This document shows, piece by piece, positions 1 to 5,790 of a stretch of 5,790 bases of DNA. Numbering within the stretch: position 1 is the first letter of the stretch; every line of letters starts with the position of its first letter. The stretch is from Planctomycetaceae bacterium (GTDB lineage: Bacteria > Planctomycetota > Planctomycetia > Pirellulales > UBA1268), in contig CANETO010000148.1 in the NCBI GenBank assembly GCA_947440895.1, positions 1-5,790 of the forward strand, in the 5' to 3' direction. A program made the translations under genes and the position numbers. Under the pieces are notes generated by a model. It was given only the letters and a program-made list of their open reading frames with translations, made no database searches and had not been told where the DNA came from.

Positions 1-387
1 AGCGAGCGTCCACTCGTCATCCTTGATGCGGCCCACAACGTCGCCTCCATGGAATCGCTCGTGGCGACCCTCGCCCCTGCCGCCCGCGATTTCCAGCCAA
101 GAGTGCTCGTCTTCGCCGCCAGCGCTGACAAGCAGATTGAAGAGATGCTGGCAGCGGTACGGGGCCACTTCGAACACATCATCATCACCCGTTACGCGAC
201 CAATCCACGTGCCGCAACGGTATTGCAACTGGTGGAGGCCTGCCGGCACGCGGGCCTACCCGCACCGCAGGTTGCCTCGGCGCCTGCCGAGGCCTTGCGA
301 CTCGCCCGGCTGCTCGCCACCCCCCGGGGCCTGGTCTGCGTGGCTGGCAGCTTTTTCCTTGCCGCGGAGATCCGCGCGGTGATGTGA
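1..387 (+). CDS. folC: FolC C-terminal part (dihydrofolate/folylpolyglutamate synthase), 5' truncated by window edge
   Basis: The last 128 residues of a folylpolyglutamate/dihydrofolate synthase, a cytoplasmic Mur-ligase-family enzyme that adds glutamate to dihydropteroate or folates using ATP. The frame is open from base 1 and ends at TGA 385-387. Visible residues 7-13 read ILDAAHN, matching the conserved 'LDxAHN' motif at the start of the Mur-ligase C-terminal domain. Residues 37-50 (VFAASADKQIEEML) match the 'DKD...ML' stretch of FolC, and residues 112-126 (VCVAGSFFLAAEIRA) match its usual 'vtGSlylxgexR' ending. The length fits a complete C-terminal domain; the ATP-binding central domain lies upstream of the window. 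The next gene is convergent, so this is the end of its transcription unit. Which of the two activities it has cannot be told from this part. The family call is firm. Confidence 0.9.
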   Translation, partial: SERPLVILDAAHNVASMESLVATLAPAARDFQPRVLVFAASADKQIEEMLAAVRGHFEHIIITRYATNPRAATVLQLVEACRHAGLPAPQVASAPAEALRLARLLATPRGLVCVAGSFFLAAEIRAVM

Positions 388-402
388 CACGGGACGGGAA
401 CG

Positions 403-427
403 GCGACTCGATGAACGCGTCAGTCGC
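403..427. terminator. Weak hairpin between convergent genes (possible bidirectional terminator)
   Basis: GCGACT at 403-408 pairs exactly with AGTCGC at 422-427. With C409 bulged out, G410-A411 can extend the stem by pairing with T420-C421. The hairpin fills most of the 40-bp gap between the folC stop and the stop of the convergent protease gene. There is no T-run on either side, so it is not a classic intrinsic terminator. The call rests on the stem and its position only. Confidence 0.3.
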
Positions 428-1813
428 TCACTCGCGTTCCCGGATGGCATCGATGGCCTTCGCCAGCACCATATCGACGCGTCGCGGCATTCCCGCCAGC
501 GAGAGCGGCTGCGGCGTCCCGATCGGTTCCCCCTTCGCCGGGACGACATCGCGGATCCGTCGCCAGGCTTGGAAAGCCTCGATCTGCCTGCCGGTGGGCG
601 TGATCTCGCAGCCCCGATCCGGGCTGACGCCCCAGGTTGCGTCGCCATCGTCTTCTTCGCGCCGGTTGATGGTGACGCGGCTGGGCCTCAGATACTCCGA
701 TGTGGTCAGTTTCAGGAGGCCGCTGCCATCGGACAAGGGCATGAGCGATTGAACGGTGCCTTTGCCGAAGGAGCGGCTGCCCACGACGATCGCCCGACCG
801 TGATCCTGCAGGCAGGCGGCCACCACCTCAGCCGCACTCGCCGTGAGTCCGTCGACCAACACAGCCATTGGCAGATCGGCAAACGCGGCACCACGCGTGG
901 CCCGCCGCACATCGAGGGCGGCGGCATCGTCACCGGCGGCACCTGCGTCATGCACGCCCCTGCCCTTCGTCGACACGATCACGCCGTCGTCGAGAAAGAT
1001 GTCGCAGACTTCCACGGCGGCAGACAGGAGACCGCCGGCGTTGCCACGGAGGTCGAGAATGATCGCGGCCGCCGAATGCCGTTCACCGTCAGTGGCCGAG
1101 TCGACGCCGGCCCTGCGACTCGCGATCGCCTCCACAGCCCGTCGAACCTCTTCAGCCGTGCGTTCCCCGAAGGTCGAGATGCGGATGACGGCAACGTCGG
1201 GCTCACCCTCGATGGCCCACTCCCACACACCGTCCTGTCGGCGCCGATCGCCAGCCACGCTTTCCGTCTTGATCACCTCCCTGAGCAAGACACTATCGCG
1301 AACAGCGGCAACGGGAGCGTTGTCCTCAGGCGAGTCTGTCCTGACCGTGAGCCGCACCGACGTCCCTGGCTGGCCCCGCAATCGCCGAAAAGCCTCGTCG
1401 AGGGCCATCGGTGTGGTGGACACGCCGTCGATCGCAAGGATCCGATCGCCGGCTGCGATGCCCGCATGCCACGCGGGAGACCCGAGAACCGGACTGACAA
1501 CGGTGATGCCTTGATGCGGATCCGAACCGTCCAGTTCCAGCCCAACGCCGCCAAACTCCTGATCGAGTTGGCTCTCCAACCGATCCCGCTGATCCCCTGC
1601 CAGGAAGGCGGAGTGTTCGTCGAGCTGGGAAAAAACCCCCTGCATGGCAGCGTCAAAGAGGCCCTGCTGATCGACCGGATCGAGATAGGACTGCTCGATT
1701 GCCCCGAGCACTTCGGCAAAGCGACGGCCGTGGCCGGCGCGATCCCGTGCCAGCCAACTCACGCCGGCGACGGCGATCATCATCAGCAGCACGAACAGGT
1801 TACGTTTGGGCAT
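428..1813 (-). CDS. S41 family C-terminal processing peptidase (CtpA/CtpB/Tsp type) with PDZ domain
   Basis: A 461-residue serine protease of family S41, acting outside the cytoplasmic membrane on the C-terminal ends of envelope proteins. Residues 1-4 are MPKR, followed by one hydrophobic segment (about 5-21) that is a signal anchor or signal peptide; no clear AxA cleavage site is seen. Residues 30-75 resemble the N-terminal helical part of Ctp proteases. A PDZ domain spans about 85-157 (FGGVGLEL at 87-94, GSPAWHAGIAAGDRILAIDG at 111-130). The protease core covers about 205-385. The catalytic Ser is S326 in DGLTASAAEVV and the Lys is K351 in SFGKGTVQ, with Q355 four residues on. The 25-residue Ser-Lys spacing and the K+4 Gln match the Ser/Lys/Gln triad of B. 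subtilis CtpB, so the enzyme should be active. ATG is at 1813, 23 bp after the glgC stop, with no Shine-Dalgarno; it is probably co-transcribed with glgC. The substrate is unknown. Confidence 0.93.
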   Translation of the reverse strand: MPKRNLFVLLMMIAVAGVSWLARDRAGHGRRFAEVLGAIEQSYLDPVDQQGLFDAAMQGVFSQLDEHSAFLAGDQRDRLESQLDQEFGGVGLELDGSDPHQGITVVSPVLGSPAWHAGIAAGDRILAIDGVSTTPMALDEAFRRLRGQPGTSVRLTVRTDSPEDNAPVAAVRDSVLLREVIKTESVAGDRRRQDGVWEWAIEGEPDVAVIRISTFGERTAEEVRRAVEAIASRRAGVDSATDGERHSAAAIILDLRGNAGGLLSAAVEVCDIFLDDGVIVSTKGRGVHDAGAAGDDAAALDVRRATRGAAFADLPMAVLVDGLTASAAEVVAACLQDHGRAIVVGSRSFGKGTVQSLMPLSDGSGLLKLTTSEYLRPSRVTINRREEDDGDATWGVSPDRGCEITPTGRQIEAFQAWRRIRDVVPAKGEPIGTPQPLSLAGMPRRVDMVLAKAIDAIRERE

Positions 1814-1836
1814 GGCAGTCTGTGGGGCGGGGAATC

Positions 1837-3120
1837 TCAGCCGACGGTGTAGGGCAGTTGATCGGACGAAAGTGCCTGTCCCTTTGCCACCACCGTCACT
1901 CCTTGCGGCGAAACCGTCAAGCCCCGGGCGGCATCCTCCTCGGCATTGAAGCCAATCGACATGCCGGACGGCACGCAGACGCCCTTGTCGATGATGGCAC
2001 GTCGGACCCGGGCATGGCGGCCGATATCGACCCCCTCGAAGAGAATGCTCTCCTCAACCTTGGCAAAGCTATTGACCCTCACGCCGGGACCGATGATTGA
2101 GCGAGTGACTCGGCCACCCGAGATGATGGCCCCCTGACAGACGAGGCTGTCGGTGGCTTCTCCGCGGCGGGCGGCAGGGCCCTCCCCCGCGAACACAAAC
2201 TTTGGGGGCGGATAGGACGGATGATGGGTGCGGATCGGCCACTGCTCATCGTAGAGATTGAGCTCTGGATCGACGTCGATTAAGTCCATGTTCGCCTCAA
2301 AGTAGGCGTCGATCGTGCCGACATCCCGCCAGTAGGCGTCCCGCTTGCGGTTCTCGTCGCGGAACGGAAAGGCTTGCACGATGTGAGACCCGATCGCGGC
2401 AGGCAGAACGTCGTGGCCGAAGTCGTGCCGGCTCGTCCGCTCGTGGGCGTCCTCCTTGAGCCGTTCCAGAAGAAATTGCGTCGAGAAGCAATAGATACCC
2501 ATCGAGGCCAGGCACATGCCGTCGCTGCCCGGGATGATCGGCGGTTCGGCCACCTTCTCGTGGAAGGCCCTCACCCGGCCGGTTGTGTCGACCTCCATGG
2601 TCCCGAATTCACAAGCCGCCTCCCGGGGAACAGGCAAGGCGCCGATGGTCACCGCGGCGCCGCTCTCCTCGTGGGCGTCGATCATCTTCTGATAGTTCAT
2701 CTTGTAGATGTGATCGCCGGCGAGCACGACGACCAGCCGGGGTGCCGCCATCTCAAGAGAGTAGATGTTCTGATAGACGGCGTCGGCCGTACCGAGATAC
2801 CAGTTCTCGTCTACGCGCTGCTGGGGCGGCAGCACGTCAAGATACTCACCGAGATCCCTGCAGAAGAACCGTCGCCAGCCCACGTTGATGTGCCGATCCA
2901 GGCTGCTGGCTTTGTACTGCGTCAGCAACAGCACACGACGTAGGCCGCTGTTGAGGCAATTCGAGAGGGCGAAATCGACGATCCGGTAGGTGCCTCCGAA
3001 CGGCACGGCGGGCTTTGCCCGGTCGCGTGTCAGCGGGTCGAGCCGAGCGCCTTTTCCACCGGCAAGGACGACCGCGACGACATCGCGGACCCGCATCTGA
3101 TCCACATGCTGGGAACCCAT
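1837..3120 (-). CDS. glgC: Glucose-1-phosphate adenylyltransferase (ADP-glucose pyrophosphorylase)
   Basis: This enzyme makes ADP-glucose and pyrophosphate from glucose-1-phosphate and ATP, the committed step of bacterial glycogen synthesis in the cytoplasm. The 427 residues are close to the E. coli enzyme's length. The nucleotidyltransferase domain starts with AGGKGARL (20-27) and KPAVPFGG (36-43). ENWYLGTADAV has Y108 at the position of E. coli Y114. LAGDHIYK has D136, matching catalytic D142. FHEK has K189, matching the Glc-1-P-binding K195. YWRDVGT is at 263-269. A left-handed beta-helix domain follows (about 323-400) with the family signature NAEEDAAR at 392-399. At the position of the E. 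coli activator-site K39 there is D33. The start is the ATG at 3120: AGGAG lies 6 nt upstream of it but only 3 nt from the adjacent TTG at 3121-3123, which would add one residue. Transcription likely starts in the divergent region and continues into the protease gene. Confidence 0.96.
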   Translation of the reverse strand: MGSQHVDQMRVRDVVAVVLAGGKGARLDPLTRDRAKPAVPFGGTYRIVDFALSNCLNSGLRRVLLLTQYKASSLDRHINVGWRRFFCRDLGEYLDVLPPQQRVDENWYLGTADAVYQNIYSLEMAAPRLVVVLAGDHIYKMNYQKMIDAHEESGAAVTIGALPVPREAACEFGTMEVDTTGRVRAFHEKVAEPPIIPGSDGMCLASMGIYCFSTQFLLERLKEDAHERTSRHDFGHDVLPAAIGSHIVQAFPFRDENRKRDAYWRDVGTIDAYFEANMDLIDVDPELNLYDEQWPIRTHHPSYPPPKFVFAGEGPAARRGEATDSLVCQGAIISGGRVTRSIIGPGVRVNSFAKVEESILFEGVDIGRHARVRRAIIDKGVCVPSGMSIGFNAEEDAARGLTVSPQGVTVVAKGQALSSDQLPYTVG

Positions 3121-3126
3121 CAACAG

Positions 3127-3134
3127 CTCCTCTT
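3127..3134 (-). promoter_or_regulatory. Ribosome binding site of glgC
   Basis: Read on the minus strand this is AAGAGGAG, followed by CTGTTG and then ATG at 3120. The 6-nt spacing is good for ATG 3120 and too short (3 nt) for the TTG directly before it, so it decides the start. It is the only strong Shine-Dalgarno sequence among the three gene starts in the window. Confidence 0.7.
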
Positions 3135-3162
3135 CCGCAGTCCGCGATCCTGCGGGTGTGAT

Positions 3163-3177
3163 CGTGGGTCGACCACG
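3163..3177. promoter_or_regulatory. Near-perfect palindrome in the glgC leader (possible operator or 5' hairpin)
   Basis: The sequence CGTGGGTCGACCACG is a 14-bp palindrome (CGTGGTCGACCACG) with one extra G. CGTG at 3163-3166 mirrors CACG at 3174-3177 around the perfect GTCGAC core at 3168-3173. It lies just downstream of the -10 candidate, about where glgC transcription should begin, which is a typical repressor position. It could instead form a short hairpin at the 5' end of the mRNA. No regulator is identified. Confidence 0.35.
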
Positions 3178-3185
3178 AGGTTTCC

Positions 3186-3191
3186 ACTATA
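3186..3191 (-). promoter_or_regulatory. Candidate -10 box for glgC
   Basis: The minus strand reads TATAGT, 5 of 6 to the sigma-70 -10 consensus and a rare AT-rich hexamer in this GC-rich region. It would start transcription near 3179 and give a leader of about 60 nt. No convincing TTGACA-like -35 sits 16-19 bp upstream; that spacer is occupied by the G8 tract (C8 at 3194-3201 on the plus strand). Confidence 0.4.
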
Positions 3192-3304
3192 CGCCCCCCC
3201 CTCCCTGCTGGCGATCCGAGTTCAGCCACACTCCCGTTTTCCAGTTTTTCCAGGGTTGAAGCGATCTGGCACCGTCGTGGGCGGGTCTTTACCATCCCCA
3301 CCTC

Positions 3305-3334
3305 TTGTCTGGCATCCGGGGCCGTTTGGATACG
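3305..3334 (+). promoter_or_regulatory. Weak candidate promoter for the LysM protein gene
   Basis: TTGTCT (3305-3310) and GATACG (3329-3334) are 18 bp apart and placed 35 bp or more before the ATG at 3370. Both hexamers match the sigma-70 consensus only partly, so this is one possibility rather than a confident promoter. Confidence 0.2.
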
Positions 3335-3369
3335 GCAACGGGGCCGGCCCACCCAGGGAACCAACTGCC

Positions 3370-4656
3370 ATGGCCAGCCGGTCAAAAGGCCACGCCCACC
3401 GTGAACGCGACACCGATTCGGGCGATTCGCTCAAGCCGCTGGTAGTGCTCGTACTGCTGGGCACGATCCTTTACGGAGCGTGGTCCGTCGTCAACAAAGG
3501 CCCGGGTGGCTCGGCGATCCCGCCAGCCGAACCTGCCCGCGCGGATCTGACGTCCGCCCCGGCATTTGCGCCGCAGGTTGATATTCCCGCGCCCCCCGCA
3601 GTGGCGATTGCCCCTCCAGCCCCGCCCACCACCGCCCTGATCGGACCGGGCAGCGGTCCTGCGACCCTGCCTCCCGATGCGGCGGCCTTTCCGGCAACGC
3701 CGTCCGCTGCCGCAGTGGCCGCTGCAGTGCCAACGGTTCCGAGCGAACCGGCCCCAACCTATCTGAACGCAGTCTCGGCCCCGCCACCGGTGGCCGACCC
3801 GCCCGCCGCTCCCCAGGCTGGCGGTGTGATCGGTGGAGCCGCCCTGTCACCGCCTCCGACCCTGTCACCGCCTCCGGCAACGGCCTTCGAGCCTCAGGAT
3901 TCACGCCAGATGCCTCCTCCGTCGAGCTTTGGCAGGGAGGCACCGCCTTCGGCCGCCTTCGCTTCGTCTTGGGCCGATGCCCACGACAAACTTGCGGCAG
4001 GCCGCTATGCCGAGGCGTTGGCCGCACTCTCAACATGGCATGACGACCCATCGCTCGGGCTCGAGGAGAGCCAGCGACTGGAGGACCTGCTCGGGCAGTT
4101 GGCTGGCACGGTGATCTACTCGCAGCAGGATCTCGTGCTCCCGCCGTACGTGGTGCAGCAGGGTGAGACCCTCTTGTCGATTGCCGCGCCTCTGGCCGTG
4201 CCGTGGCAACTGCTTGCGAAGATCAACGGCGTTCCCGATCCTGCACGACTTGTTCCCGGTGAAACGCTCAAAGTCTTGCGTGGCCCCTTCGACGCCGTGG
4301 TGAGCGTGTCGCGAAGACGGCTCAGCCTGCAGGTCGGTGGGAACTACGCCGGCAGTTTCCCGGTGGTTGTCGGTCGTCAGATTCGCGAACGCGTCGGTTC
4401 CGCGCTGCCGGTGGTCGCTGTTCAGCGGGGCGATGCGATGCCGGAACAGGCGGGCGCTGCCACCCAGGTGGCGTGGGCCCAGCCTGGCGCCCTGTCGATT
4501 GGACTGGCCGATGGACTGACGATCGAGGGGATGGCCGACCCGGCCACGGTTTCAGAAGACACCATCCCGGGCACGAGTCTGATCGTGGCCGACCGCGACC
4601 TGAAAGAGCTGGCCGACATCCTCGGCCAGGGCTCACGGGTGCTCGTACGCCAGTGA
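3370..4656 (+). CDS. Membrane-anchored LysM protein with a degenerate YkuD (L,D-transpeptidase-like) C-terminal domain
   Basis: A 428-residue envelope protein, probably a peptidoglycan-binding pseudoenzyme. Residues 1-22 are polar and basic, 23-41 form one transmembrane helix, and about 45-195 are a Pro/Ala-rich linker. Residues 200-250 are helical (AHDKLAAGRYAEALAALSTW, then a segment ending GTVIYS), as I recall from planctomycete LysM proteins. A LysM domain spans 260-303 (YVVQQGETLLSIA ... INGVPDPARLVPGETLKVL). Residues 307-427 resemble a YkuD domain in pattern: an early strand pair (RRLSLQVGGNYAGSFPVVVGR), IEGMADP at 385-391, and an ending ADRD ... ILGQGSRVLVRQ. However, E386 stands where the HxxG-type His is expected and S403 where the catalytic Cys is expected. 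The protein has no Cys at all and no His after H224, so YkuD-type chemistry is not possible. ATG 3370 is chosen because it sits just before the anchor and has AGGGAA (3355-3360) 9 nt upstream. Confidence 0.85.
   Translation: MASRSKGHAHRERDTDSGDSLKPLVVLVLLGTILYGAWSVVNKGPGGSAIPPAEPARADLTSAPAFAPQVDIPAPPAVAIAPPAPPTTALIGPGSGPATLPPDAAAFPATPSAAAVAAAVPTVPSEPAPTYLNAVSAPPPVADPPAAPQAGGVIGGAALSPPPTLSPPPATAFEPQDSRQMPPPSSFGREAPPSAAFASSWADAHDKLAAGRYAEALAALSTWHDDPSLGLEESQRLEDLLGQLAGTVIYSQQDLVLPPYVVQQGETLLSIAAPLAVPWQLLAKINGVPDPARLVPGETLKVLRGPFDAVVSVSRRRLSLQVGGNYAGSFPVVVGRQIRERVGSALPVVAVQRGDAMPEQAGAATQVAWAQPGALSIGLADGLTIEGMADPATVSEDTIPGTSLIVADRDLKELADILGQGSRVLVRQ
3842..3876 (+). repeat. Tandem 18-bp repeat in the Pro-rich linker
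   Basis: The 17-bp unit CCCTGTCACCGCCTCCG occurs at 3842-3858 and again at 3860-3876, an 18-bp in-frame period. It encodes LSPPPT-LSPPPA (residues 159-170) in the linker of the LysM protein. Identity at the DNA level points to a recent duplication by slippage, and the linker could gain or lose units without a frameshift. Confidence 0.75.
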
Positions 4657-4677
4657 TCGCCCCCCGGCGTCGGCTGG

Positions 4678-5790
4678 TCACAATGCTGCTGTTGCCTTCT
4701 GAATAGCCTCGTCCACTGCGGCAGCATCGGCCGCCTCGGCGACGATCCTCACGATCGGCTCGGTGTTGCTGGCCCTCACGAGCAGCCAGCCCCCTTTCCA
4801 GTCGAGCCGCAGGCCGTCGAGTCGGCTCGCCTGCGCCTCCGGAAATGCCTGCCCGATGCGATCGAGCGCCGCGGCGAGTGCCGGGCCCCGGGTCTCCGGC
4901 GAGAGATCGATCTTGGTCTTCTTCATCACACGTTTCGGCAGCGACTGCGCCAGGCTCTCGATGCTCACGAGTCCGTGGTCAGACCCACCCGCCGTGCACA
5001 TCCGCTCCAGCACAAGCGCCATCGCCACAAAACTGTCGCGGACGAGCACCACTCGGGGGTCGATCACACCGCCGTTCCCCTCGCCGCCGAGGATGGCCCC
5101 GGAGGCAAGCATCGCATCGACGACGTTCGCCTCTCCGACGGCCGACACATGGCAGGGCACGCCGTGCTTCGCGGCAATCATGGCCGCCATGCCGCTGGTG
5201 GAGCAGTTGACCACGATCGGCCCCGGTGTTTTTGCGAGCACGGCCTGCACCGCCAGGCCCAACGTCGCCTCCTCGCCGATATAACGCCCTTCGGCAGTCG
5301 CAATCGCCAGTCGGTCGGCATCGGGATCCTGGAAGAAACCGATGTCGGCATGTTCGAGACGTATCCGTGGCAGCATGTCAGCGAGGTTGTCGGCCGTCGG
5401 CTCGGGCGTGTGCTCAAAGAGGCCATCGGGCTCGCCTCCCTCGACCACGACCTCGCAGCCGAGATGCTCGAGCAGCGGCCGGGCCACACGGCTGCCAGCT
5501 CCATGCCCCGCATCGAGCCAGACACGGGGACGATGCCGTCGGATCGCCTCCACGTCGATGGTCTTCGCCACCAGTGCGATGTGGGCCGGCCCGCCATCGA
5601 TCTGGCGAACGGTTCCCGACTTCGTGACCGACTGGCCTGCAGGGTCAGCGTCTGCGGCTGGCATCTGAAATCGGCGGAGCACCTCGGCCCCGGTGGTCGC
5701 CGGCAGCACGCGTCCTTCCGCGGAAAACAGCTTGAGTCCGTTGTAGGGGGCCGGGTTGTGGCTGGCCGAGAGCTGCACACCACCGGCAGC
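4678..5790 (-). CDS. Phosphohexomutase (phosphoglucosamine mutase / phosphomannomutase / phosphoglucomutase family), N-terminus beyond window
   Basis: The last 370 residues of an alpha-D-phosphohexomutase, a cytoplasmic enzyme that interconverts sugar-6- and sugar-1-phosphates through a phosphoserine. Numbering from the window edge, the phosphoserine loop is SASHNP (8-13) with catalytic S10. The metal-binding loop is DPDADR (155-160), the sugar-specificity loop is GGEGNGG (235-241), and the phosphate-binding loop is RASNTEP (339-345). All four active-site loops are intact. The frame is open to base 5790. The Ser is near residue 100 in the family, so roughly 90 residues are missing upstream. 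GGEGNGG resembles archaeal-type GlmM/PMM enzymes and differs from the GEQSGH of usual bacterial GlmM, so the substrate (GlcN, Glc or Man phosphate) cannot be settled; glmM is plausible. The gene converges on the LysM gene across 21 bp without a recognisable terminator. Confidence 0.92.
   Translation of the reverse strand, partial: AAGGVQLSASHNPAPYNGLKLFSAEGRVLPATTGAEVLRRFQMPAADADPAGQSVTKSGTVRQIDGGPAHIALVAKTIDVEAIRRHRPRVWLDAGHGAGSRVARPLLEHLGCEVVVEGGEPDGLFEHTPEPTADNLADMLPRIRLEHADIGFFQDPDADRLAIATAEGRYIGEEATLGLAVQAVLAKTPGPIVVNCSTSGMAAMIAAKHGVPCHVSAVGEANVVDAMLASGAILGGEGNGGVIDPRVVLVRDSFVAMALVLERMCTAGGSDHGLVSIESLAQSLPKRVMKKTKIDLSPETRGPALAAALDRIGQAFPEAQASRLDGLRLDWKGGWLLVRASNTEPIVRIVAEAADAAAVDEAIQKATAAL

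Larger units (their letters stand above)
3121..3369. other. Divergent intergenic region between glgC and the LysM gene
   Basis: This 249-bp region must drive both glgC (minus) and the LysM protein gene (plus). An open frame in phase with the LysM gene runs through it from 3106, but it reads through the glgC start and looks like no known N-terminus, so I treat the region as non-coding. It holds the glgC ribosome binding site, a TATAGT -10 candidate, a near-palindrome, a run of eight C, and a direct repeat of TTTTCCAG at 3237-3244 and 3246-3253 (9-bp period). That repeat is T-rich against a GC-rich background. The T-rich block lies upstream of both putative promoters and could bind a regulator, but this is inference. 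Confidence 0.6.

Noticed and set aside
569..1852. A 427-codon open frame on the plus strand, antisense to the protease gene
   Set aside because: It lies opposite a gene with an intact catalytic triad and PDZ domain, and its translation has no recognisable domain. Long antisense frames are expected in high-GC coding DNA.
2374..2943. A 189-codon plus-strand frame inside glgC
   Set aside because: It is the antisense shadow of a fully conserved glgC coding region.
3106..3369. A longer N-terminus for the LysM protein starting at ATG 3106
   Set aside because: It would overlap the glgC start and its ribosome binding site, the extra 88 residues look like translated intergenic DNA, and ATG 3370 sits just before the membrane anchor with a ribosome binding site candidate.
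3491..4051. A 186-codon minus-strand frame opposite the Pro/Ala linker
   Set aside because: Its Arg/Pro-rich composition is the complement of the GC-rich Pro/Ala codons; no domain or start signal is seen.
4657..4677. Possible terminator between the convergent LysM and phosphohexomutase genes
   Set aside because: The 21-bp gap holds no stem of useful length and no T-run.
1..5790. Mobile element, CRISPR array, tRNA/rRNA, toxin-antitoxin or defence genes
   Set aside because: No transposase, regular spaced repeats, RNA gene or paired small genes were found; all reading frames of note are housekeeping or envelope genes.

Overview
The window is a high-GC, gene-dense piece of bacterial chromosome with five protein-coding genes and almost no spare DNA. 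The best clue to the host is the fourth gene. Its layout is a membrane anchor, a long Pro/Ala linker, a short helical segment leading into 'GTVIYS', a LysM domain and a YkuD-like end. I associate this layout with Planctomycetes, probably the Pirellulales. The mostly weak Shine-Dalgarno signals and the archaeal-type phosphohexomutase fit that, but the assignment is an inference from recalled families.

Layout: (1) 1-387, plus strand, is the C-terminal end of folC (folylpolyglutamate/dihydrofolate synthase). (2) After a 40-bp convergent gap with a weak hairpin comes a minus-strand pair, glgC (1837-3120) followed 23 bp later by an S41/Ctp-family protease (428-1813), probably one transcript. (3) 3121-3369 is a divergent intergenic region. 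It holds a good glgC ribosome binding site, a TATAGT -10 box, a near-palindrome at the predicted transcript start and a C8 tract. (4) 3370-4656, plus strand, is the anchored LysM protein. (5) 21 bp further, convergent, 4678-5790 on the minus strand is a phosphohexomutase (GlmM/PGM-like) whose N-terminus lies beyond the window.

The genes serve core metabolism and the cell envelope. GlgC makes ADP-glucose from glucose-1-phosphate. The phosphohexomutase makes a sugar-1-phosphate, either GlcN-1-P for peptidoglycan or Glc-1-P that could feed GlgC. The Ctp protease and the LysM protein act outside the cytoplasmic membrane or in the periplasm. FolC belongs to folate metabolism.

No mobile element, CRISPR array, RNA gene or defence system is visible. 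The most notable observation is that the LysM protein ends in what looks like an L,D-transpeptidase (YkuD) fold without its catalytic Cys and His. The whole protein has no cysteine, so it is probably a pseudoenzyme that binds the cell wall. Second come the GlgC allosteric-site lysine replaced by Asp, and the structured leader of glgC.
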